This document shows positions 57,386-64,000 of a stretch of 64,000 nucleotides of DNA, one piece after another. This stretch comes from JALORV01 sp963791235 (GTDB taxonomy: Bacteria; Pseudomonadota; Gammaproteobacteria; Burkholderiales; Burkholderiaceae_F): contig CAWBRW010000027.1 of assembly GCA_963791235.1 (NCBI GenBank), forward strand, positions 1 to 64,000, given 5' to 3'. The notes beneath the pieces were generated by a model, which worked only from the letters and a program-made list of their open reading frames with translations, made no database searches and was not told the origin of the DNA. Within the stretch, counting starts at the first letter, position 1; each line of letters starts with the position of its first letter. The position numbers and the translations under genes were made by a program.

Positions 57386-57513
57386 GCTGGGTCGGGCTGC
57401 GGAACTGCGCGTGACGGCCTTCGAACGGCGCGTCATCGCTGGGTTCTCATGACAACTCGAGTTTTGCGGCAGCGCCGCATGCTCTATCCTCTCAGGGTTG
57501 ACGGGAGGAGCAA

Positions 57514-58879
57514 GTGTCCATCGTCATTGCGGGAACGGGCTACGTCGGACTGGTAACCGGCGCGTGCCTGTGCGAGGTCGGTCATTCTGTGTTCTGCGTC
57601 GATATCGACCCGAAGCGGGTCGAACGGCTGAAGGCTGGAGAGGTGCCCTTCTACGAACCGGGCCTGGCGGCGCTGGTGGAGAGCGGCGTCGAGTCCGGCC
57701 GGTTGTCGTTCACGACGTCCCTCAAAGACGCCTACCGGCACAGCAAGGACGATCGGACACTGAGCGCGCCGGTCGTGATGATCGCGGTCGGCACACCGTC
57801 ACGCGAGGACGGTTCCGCTGACATCAGCGGCGTGCTGCAGGTCGCCACGGACATTGGCGGGGTCATCGACGAGTACACCGTCGTCGCATCGAAGTCGACC
57901 GTCCCCGTGGGAACGGGCGATCGCGTCGCCCAGGCGATCGCCGAGTCCGGCGCGGACCCCAGAACTCTTCGACGTCGTCAGCAACCCGGAATTCCTGAAG
58001 GAAGGGGCGGCAGTCGACGACTTCATGCGTCCGAGCCGCATCATCGTCGGAGCCAACGCGCCAGCCGCCGAGAAGGTGATGTTGGAACTTTATCGCCCGT
58101 TCAACATGAACCACGACCGCGTGCTGACGATGAGCCGGCGCGAATCCGAACTCACCAAGTACGCAGCCAACGCGTTGCTCGCGACCAAGATCAGCTTCAT
58201 CAACGAAGTGGCCAACCTGTGCGACCGGCTCGGAGTAGATATCGACAACGTGCGGCGCGGCATCGGCTCGGACCCGCGCATCGGTCATGCATTCATCTAT
58301 GCCGGCGCGGGCTACGGCGGCTCGTGCTTCCCCAAGGACGTGAAGGCGCTGATCCACACCGCGAAGACGATCGAAGTCGACCCGCTGGTGCTGCGCGCGA
58401 CGCACGAGCGCAACGAGCATCAGAAGCACTACGTCCTCGACCAGGTAAAGCAGCAGTTCGGCAGACGATCTCACGGGGCGGACCGTTCGGGGTGTGGGGC
58501 CTGTCATTCAAGCCCGGTACCGACGACGTGCGCGAGGCGCCGGCACTGACGATCGTTCGCGGCCTGCTGGAAGCCGGAGCGACGGTCGAGGCGTTCGACC
58601 CGGTGGCCGCGAGCCAGTTCATAGGCAACTGGTGCAGGACATGGGGCGACAGCGACCGGTTCCAGCTCGTCCCCGACAAGTACGCCACGCTGAAGCGGCG
58701 CCGATGCCTTGGTGCTGATCACGGAGTGGAAGGAATTCCGCAGCCCGGACTTCCGGAAGATCCGCAGCCTGCTCAAGCAGCCGGTGATCTTCGATGGCCG
58801 CAACCAGTACGATGCGGCGCGCCTCCGCGCGGAAGGCTGGACCTATGTCGGCGTCGGACGCGGGGTTCAGCCCGCCTGA
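57514..58879 (+). CDS. ugd: UDP-glucose 6-dehydrogenase (three frameshifts)
   Basis: Oxidises UDP-glucose to UDP-glucuronate for surface polysaccharide. About 455 residues. Rossmann loop IAGTGYVGLVTGACLCEVGH, then DVVSNPEFLKEGAAVDDFMRPSRIIVG, ALLATKISFINEVANLCDRLGVDI, and catalytic Cys in GYGGSCFPKDVKAL; C-terminal GVWGLSFKPGTDDVREAPAL and ALVLITEWKEFRSPDF. Shifts near 57960, 58470 and 58700. GTG at 57514 has an excellent GGAGGAG three bases upstream. The epimerase for its product is next. Confidence 0.9.
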
Positions 58880-58915
58880 TTCGAGAGAGAAGCGCTCAGT
58901 TCCAAAGGTGAAGTC

Positions 58916-59922
58916 ATGAAGGTCCTCGTCACCGGCGCTGCCGGTTTCATCGGCATGCACGTTGCGCAGCGGCTGCTCGCACGCGGCGACACAGTGGTCG
59001 GTCTCGACAACCTGAACGACTACTACGACGTCAACCTGAAACTTGCACGCTTGAAGCAGCTGGAAGACTCACGCTTCTCTCTTCATAAGATCGACGTCGC
59101 CGACGGCCCAGCCGTGGACCGGCTCTTCGCCGCTGAGAAGTTCGACCGGGTCGTTCACCTCGCCGCGCAGGCCGGCGTGCGCTACTCACTGACCCATCCG
59201 CACGAGTACGTGCGCTCGAACATCACCGGCTTCCTCAACATCCTGGAGGCCTGCCGCCACCACCCGGTGCAGCACCTCGTCTACGCCAGCAGTTCGAGCG
59301 TCTACGGCGGCAACACGCGCCTGCCGTTCAAGGAGTCCGACAACGTCGACCACCCGGTGAGCCTGTACGCCGCCAGCAAGAAGTCGAACGAACTCTTCGC
59401 GCACACCTACAGCCACCTCTTCGGCATCCCGAGCACCGGCCTGCGCTTCTTCACCGTGTACGGCCCGTGGGGCCGGCCGGACATGGCGCTGTTCCTCTTC
59501 ACGCGGGCGATCCTCGCCGGCGAGCCGGTCAACGTGTTCAACCACGGCAAGATGCAGCGTGACTTCACGTACATCGACGACATTGTCGAAGGCGTCGTGC
59601 GCACGCTGGACCGCGCCCCGCAGCCCAATCCCGCGTTCGATGCGGCCAGCCCGACCCGGCTCATTCCTGGGCGCCGTACCAGGTGCTCAACATCGGCAAC
59701 CATGGCCCGGCCGGACTGCTCGAATATCTGGACGCGCTGGAAGAGGCCCTCGGGCGCAAGGCCCAGCGCAATTACCTGCCGATGCAGCCGGGGGATGTGC
59801 CGGCGACGTTCGCGGACACCACGCTGCTGACCGAATGGACCGGGCACAAGCCGGGGACGCCGATCCGGGAAGGGATAGCGCGGTTTGTGGCCTGGTATCT
59901 CGAACACTACGGCACGCGCTAG
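58916..59922 (+). CDS. UDP-glucuronate 4-epimerase-like SDR protein (one frameshift)
   Basis: Extended SDR sugar epimerase, 335 residues. NAD-binding TGAAGFIGMHV at the N-terminus, GLDNLNDYYDVNLKLARL (typical for UDP-GlcA 4-epimerases), SSSSVYGGN and the catalytic Y-x-x-x-K in YAASKKSNE, FTVYGPWGRPDM. A one-base gain near 59665 precedes VLNIGNHGPAGLLEYLDALE. With ugd immediately upstream it should make UDP-galacturonate. Polysaccharide assignment is inferred from context. Confidence 0.9.
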
Positions 59923-60242
59923 GCCAATTCAGCCCTGCCCTTGACGTATCGGCTTCCCGACCCCGCGTCCATCCCGGCTTTAGCCGGCTTCGGCCTGCCA
60001 TTCCCGGCGTTTTGCGAGCCGTTATCTCGCTTAGGATCGACGCTTCCTCCTCCTACCGACGGCCGCAGAACCACCGTGAATTGCTCCATGTCCGCGCCCG
60101 CCTTTGGGCGTGATCAGTTCCGAAGAGAAAGCTCGACCGGCCCGATTACCTTGGTTTGCAGTCTGGACGCTTGCTCGTGTTGTCCCTGAAATTGAGCCTA
60201 TGTCTCACGATCAATCGCAGTTCGTTGACTGCCGAGATCTAA
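59923..60242. other. Intergenic stretch in the polysaccharide locus
   Basis: About 320 bases with no convincing gene. It holds a small dyad CCGGCT-TT-AGCCGG near 59974 and no clear promoter or T tract. The boundary with the next gene depends on its uncertain start. Confidence 0.4.
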
Positions 60243-61790
60243 GTGGAAAGACGAGAACCCGACGAACGGATCGGACGGGACTGGTGCAGAGCCGCGTTCT
60301 GGATCGACTTCCGAGGCCGGCGCTATCCGGTCCTGCCACGCGAAGTTGCGCCCCTCCTGCTGGTCCCCATCGCGCTGGTCGTCATCGCGCTGGCCGTACT
60401 GGAGTGGCGCCTCGGGTCGCTCGCCAGAGCGAGGTGAAATCGTCGGACCCGAGTGGCAGGTGGAGGACCGACTGATCAACGAACCTCAATGCAGTCAAGA
60501 TCAGGCAACCCGGCCTGGAACGGCGCTGGACGTCCGAAGGGATACGTTGGACAGAGCCGGCCGCAAGCCGCAAACGCATCGTCGTCGTTGGTGATTCCTT
60601 TGCGTGGGGTTCCGGGAACCTGAATGCCAATGACATCTGGTGGAGACAACTGGCAAGGGAATTGCAGCGAAGGGGCTACTGGAGCGTCGAGGTCTTGTCT
60701 CTATGCCAGTCAGGCGCATCCACCGAGGATCAGCTCCACTGGTTGCGCGAGGAAGGCTGGCTGGAGAAGTCCCGGCCCGATCTCGTCATCTTCGGATACG
60801 TTACGAACGACGCAGCGATTCGGCGGGGCGACGGATTCATGGTTCGCCAGGTTGGTGGCGATGTTCCGCTGCCATCCTGGTCCGGATTGGATGACACGCT
60901 GGGACGAGTGGCGCCGAACGTGGCCGCACAGGTCCGGTCTCTACTGATCAGAAGTGGGAAAGTGTCCTCGTCGACGCCTACCCGTACTCGGCTTGGGAAC
61001 TGAAGATTCTGGAAGAACCGAACATCTCGGGCTATCGCACCGTCCTGAACGATCTGGGATCGTTTCTGCGCGCCAGCGCTACACCCCACGTGTTCTTCAC
61101 GCTCCCCAACAGCCCGACGCACGACCTACTTCGAGCCACGCTATTCCGGCGTGCGCCCGCACTTCGAGGCAGCCGGAATTCCGTTCGTCGACCTGCTGCC
61201 GTCGTTCGTGAATGAATTTGGTGAAGATCGTGCTCGACTCGGGTGGGGCATCAATCCTGCGAACGGTCATCCTGGTCAGGTAAGCACTCGGTTCTATGCG
61301 CGCAAGGTCGCCGATTGGCTGGAGAGCCATCACCCCGACCTGCTGGGCGAACGAACCCAGGCTGCCCGTCAAGCTCACCCCGCGGATCAACGACTGGATG
61401 CCCCCCGCAGCAAGAATCCGACCGGTCGGCGAAGGAACCTGGACAGTTCAGATCCCCAACGCGGAAGCGCGTGCTCCACGGCTGTCGATCAATCGGGCGT
61501 TCACGATGCTCTCATTCGAGATCCCGGTTGCGATCGACACCATTCGCATCGCAGGCAACGATCTTGAGGAAGTCGAGCTTTTCTACACGACGGTGAACTC
61601 GGCAACCGGTGTCGACAGGGGCGAGCCCGTGAGCGCCGGCAAGCGCTCGGGCAACTCGGCAGCCTGGCAACTCCCTGCCGATGCGCTCACCAACACCCTG
61701 AGGCTTACCGGAAACGCCCCGCGACTGGCCCGAGACGCTTTTGCCACGGCGAATCTGACGATGACGTTTCGGCGAGCCGGCGGTGCGTCC
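60243..61790 (+). pseudogene. SGNH/GDSL hydrolase-like protein, several frameshifts
   Basis: Recovered across frames: a membrane anchor (EVAPLLLVPIALVVIALAVLEW), GPEWQVEDRLIN, then RIVVVGDSFAWGSGNLNANDIWWRQLARELQ with the SGNH block I Ser (GDSF), SRPDLVIFGYVTNDAA (block III-like Asn), HVFFTLPNSPTHD, GIPFVDLLPSFVNEF, and NPANGHPGQVSTRFYARKVADWL holding the block V Asp/His (N-G-H-P). A beta-rich C-terminus ends near GGASM at the next start. Such proteins often O-acetylate or deacetylate extracellular sugars. At least four indels; start uncertain. Confidence 0.65.
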
Positions 61791-63635
61791 ATGAGTTCAA
61801 GCACGTATGTCCTCGGAATCTCTGCCTACTACCACGACGCTGCGGCGGCCCTGCTGCGTGATGGCGAGATCGTCGCGGCTGCGCAGGAGGAGCGCTTCAC
61901 GCGCATCAAGGGCGATTCCGCGTTCCCGCATCGCGCGATCGACTACTGCCTGCGCGCTGCGGGCCTGAACGAACGGGAGCTCGAGCATGTGGTGTTCTAC
62001 GAGAGTCCGGTGGCGAAGTTCGAACGCCTGGTCACCACCTATCACCTGACGGCACCACGCAGTCTCCGGAGTTTCCTGAGCGCGATGCCGAAATGGCTGA
62101 CGACCAACCTGTGGCTGGAACAGGAGATCCAGCGCGAGCTCGGCATCAAGCGGCCGATCGCCTTCTGCGATCACCACCTGTCGCACGCGGCGAGCGCGTT
62201 CTTTCCGTCACCTTTCAGCGAAGCGGCGGTTCTGACGATCGACGGCGTCGGCGAATGGTCGACGACGACGTTCGGCGTCGGTCGCGGCAACGAGATCGAG
62301 CTTCAATCGGAGATCCGTTTCCCGAACTCCGTCGGCCTGCTGTATTCGGCGTTCACCTACTTCACCGGTTTCAAGATCAATAGCGGCGAGTACAAGCTGA
62401 TGGGGCTTGCGCCGTACGGCGAGCCCATCTATGCGGATGTCATCCGGCGAGAGTTGATCGACATCGGCGATGGTGGCGCGATCCAGCTCAACCAGAGGTA
62501 CTTCGACTATCTCGGCGGTCTGACGATGACGAATGAGCACTTCGCAGACCTGTTCGGCGGTCCACCGCGACAGCCCGAAGCGCCGATCACGCAACGGGAG
62601 ATGGACATCGCCGCCAGCATTCAGAGCGTTCTCAACGAAGTCGTGCTGACGATGGCGCGTCACGTCCGCGAACAGACCCAGGCGCGCAACTTGGTGATGG
62701 CGGGCGGTGTCGCGTTGAACGTCGTGACCACCGGCCTGCTCGCACGTTCGGGGCTGTTCGACGACATCTGGATTCAGCCAGCGGCTGGTGACGCCGGCGG
62801 TGCGCTGGGTGCCGCGCTTTGGTACTGGCACATGCAGCTTCAGCACCCGCGCCGACCGGCGCCGACCGACGCCATGCAGGGATCACTGCTCGGGCCCGAG
62901 ATCGCACCCACGAGCCTGTCAGACGATCAGGCACTGCGCGAGCTGGGTGCCGTTTGGACAACGCTGGACGATGCCTCTGCCGCATCGACGCTCGCCCGAC
63001 TGATCGCCGAAGGCAACGTCGTTGCCGTCGCGCGAGGACGGATGGAGTGGGGACCACGAGCGCTCGGCGCGCGATCGATTCTCGGCGACGCCCGGCGCAC
63101 CGACATGCAGTCACACATGAACCTCAAGATCAAGTTCCGCGAGAGCTTCCGGCCGTTCGCACCGATGGTTCTCGCCGAAGACGCGTCAACCTACTTCGAC
63201 ATGCAGCATGACAGTCCCTACATGCTGTTTGCATACCCGGTCGCCGAAAGGCAGAGAGTGGCTCCGCCCGCCGAAACCGACCAGCTCTTCGGCATCGAGC
63301 GACTGAAGGCGCCCCGCTCGACAATCCCGGCGGTAACGCATGTCGACTACTCGGCACGCGTGCAGACCGTCAGAGCCGAGACACATCCTTTCATGCATGC
63401 CGCGCTGGCCGAGTTCAAACGCCTTACCGGTTGCAGCGTCATCATCAACACGTCTTTCAATGTGCGTGGCGAGCCGATCGTCTGCACAGCTGGCGACGCC
63501 TATCGCTGCTTTGCCATGACGGATATTGACTACCTGCTCGTCGGCAATCGCCTGTGTGCTCGCGACCAACAGCCGGTGGCATCGCGCAACGCCGAGCAGC
63601 GTGAGAAGTGGCTCGCAAGCTTTTCCCTCGACTGA
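61791..63635 (+). CDS. NodU/CmcH-family carbamoyltransferase
   Basis: 614 residues. N-terminal ASKHA-type domain YVLGISAYYHDAAAALLRDGEIVAAAQEERFTRIKGDSAFP, with FCDHHLSHAASAFFPSPFSEAAVLTIDGVGEWSTT and NLVMAGGVALNVV; C-terminal EWGPRALGARSILGDARR and SFNVRGEPIV are the carbamoyltransferase marks. Transfers carbamoyl from carbamoyl phosphate to a hydroxyl, here probably a sugar of a surface polysaccharide. ATG 61791 is right before the conserved start; upstream reading belongs to the SGNH gene. Confidence 0.92.
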   Translation: MSSSTYVLGISAYYHDAAAALLRDGEIVAAAQEERFTRIKGDSAFPHRAIDYCLRAAGLNERELEHVVFYESPVAKFERLVTTYHLTAPRSLRSFLSAMPKWLTTNLWLEQEIQRELGIKRPIAFCDHHLSHAASAFFPSPFSEAAVLTIDGVGEWSTTTFGVGRGNEIELQSEIRFPNSVGLLYSAFTYFTGFKINSGEYKLMGLAPYGEPIYADVIRRELIDIGDGGAIQLNQRYFDYLGGLTMTNEHFADLFGGPPRQPEAPITQREMDIAASIQSVLNEVVLTMARHVREQTQARNLVMAGGVALNVVTTGLLARSGLFDDIWIQPAAGDAGGALGAALWYWHMQLQHPRRPAPTDAMQGSLLGPEIAPTSLSDDQALRELGAVWTTLDDASAASTLARLIAEGNVVAVARGRMEWGPRALGARSILGDARRTDMQSHMNLKIKFRESFRPFAPMVLAEDASTYFDMQHDSPYMLFAYPVAERQRVAPPAETDQLFGIERLKAPRSTIPAVTHVDYSARVQTVRAETHPFMHAALAEFKRLTGCSVIINTSFNVRGEPIVCTAGDAYRCFAMTDIDYLLVGNRLCARDQQPVASRNAEQREKWLASFSLD

Positions 63636-63636
63636 A

Positions 63637-64000
63637 ATGGAAGCTTCGCCCGAGACCTATCGCGACCGGCTGGCAGCACGAAGAGCGGTGGCCGATCTCA
63701 AGCGTCACGCCGGGTTCGGAATGGCGATCTCGTCGATCCTTATCGGATGGTCGGCGTGGAAGTACTACTTCGCGGTGGGGGTGAACGACTCACTGTGGTT
63801 CGCACTCTTGCTTCTTGGCCTTGGGGGACTCGTCGCCGCTCGCGCCATTCCGTCGATCTGGACACTACCCGAGCGCGCTATCGCATTAGTCATGCAGCAC
63901 ATGGGGCACTGGCTCTTCGCGATCGTTCTGGCATTCCTGTACTTCGCGCTAGTGACACCGCTCGGAATCGTTGCCCGGATGAGCACCAAGGAATCGTTCG
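63637..64000 (+). CDS. SxtJ-like membrane protein, 5' part
   Basis: 121 residues visible, running off the window edge. MEASPETYRDRLAARRAVADLKRHAGFGMAISSILIGWSAWKYY, then spans LWFALLLLGLGGLVAAR and HMGHWLFAIVLAFLYFALVTPLGIVARM. The VTPLGIVARM block and place directly after a carbamoyltransferase are those of SxtJ-family small membrane proteins. It starts one base after the carbamoyltransferase stop. Function unknown, probably in the same polysaccharide. Confidence 0.68.
   Translation, partial: MEASPETYRDRLAARRAVADLKRHAGFGMAISSILIGWSAWKYYFAVGVNDSLWFALLLLGLGGLVAARAIPSIWTLPERAIALVMQHMGHWLFAIVLAFLYFALVTPLGIVARMSTKESF

Noticed and set aside
61296..63635. Apparent SGNH-carbamoyltransferase fusion
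   Set aside because: The carbamoyltransferase has its own conserved start at 61791; the run-on depends on upstream indels.
1..64000. tRNA, rRNA, CRISPR array, transposase or prophage genes
   Set aside because: None was recognised on reading both strands; no direct-repeat array or terminal inverted repeats with a transposase was seen.

Overview
The window is very GC-rich, codes on both strands with short gaps, and reads as a betaproteobacterial chromosome, most likely Burkholderiales or a close relative. The best evidence is gene order: glnE with a divergent yhdP, then a Nit-type amidase, tldD and a class I DAHP synthase gene (aroG); ilvE coupled to a CHCC zinc-finger gene; nudJ coupled to mnmA; and a split pntAA/pntAB/pntB transhydrogenase. 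I saw no rRNA, tRNA, insertion sequence, prophage or CRISPR array.

Layout. 1-3718: adaptor (cut by the window edge) and pump of an AcrAB-type RND efflux system. 4000-6579, minus strand: ilvE, zinc-finger protein, SnoaL-like protein, YheT hydrolase. 6710-9191: three membrane or envelope genes of unknown role. 9403-10484: azlCD exporter. 10502-14739: glnE and an MFS transporter. 14817-24466: yhdP, nit, tldD, a PlsC/CdsA pair, then aroG behind a Phe/Tyr-rich leader peptide and an intrinsic terminator. 24660-27450: DUF2189 protein and, divergently, a four-gene SPFH operon ending in a ribbon-helix-helix regulator. 27466-30482: chaperedoxin, cobalamin adenosyltransferase, D-lactate dehydrogenase. 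30511-34812: AfsR/LAL-type regulator, a small membrane protein and a TTC38-like TPR protein. 35019-42390: TetR-controlled RND operon with a hydrolase, facing a lipoprotein hydrolase homologue that lacks its catalytic serine. 42576-46473: glcDEF. 46523-48768: a low-quality stretch with a broken TPR-glycosyltransferase gene. 48778-49876: lrgAB. 50107-54254: glycine-rich secreted protein, nicotinamidase and pnt genes. 54421-57385: nudJ, mnmA and a sugar-dehydrogenase-like lipoprotein. 57514-64000: the start of a polysaccharide locus (ugd, UDP-glucuronate epimerase, SGNH protein, carbamoyltransferase, SxtJ-like protein).

One property affects the whole annotation. At least twenty genes, including mnmA, pntB, tldD and aspects of both RND pumps, carry frameshifts, and nearly all are a gain of one base (or the loss of two). 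Both halves of each protein stay fully conserved. This looks like insertion errors in the assembly, not gene decay, so such genes are given as one locus spanning the shift.

The most interesting regulatory signals are the aroG attenuator (27-residue leader, mutually exclusive pairing, perfect terminator), a near-perfect 24-bp palindrome in front of the SPFH/RHH operon, and an 18-bp palindrome in front of the tetR-RND operon. The most interesting proteins are the nucleophile-less hydrolase beside an intact homologue and the glycine/cysteine-repeat exported protein.
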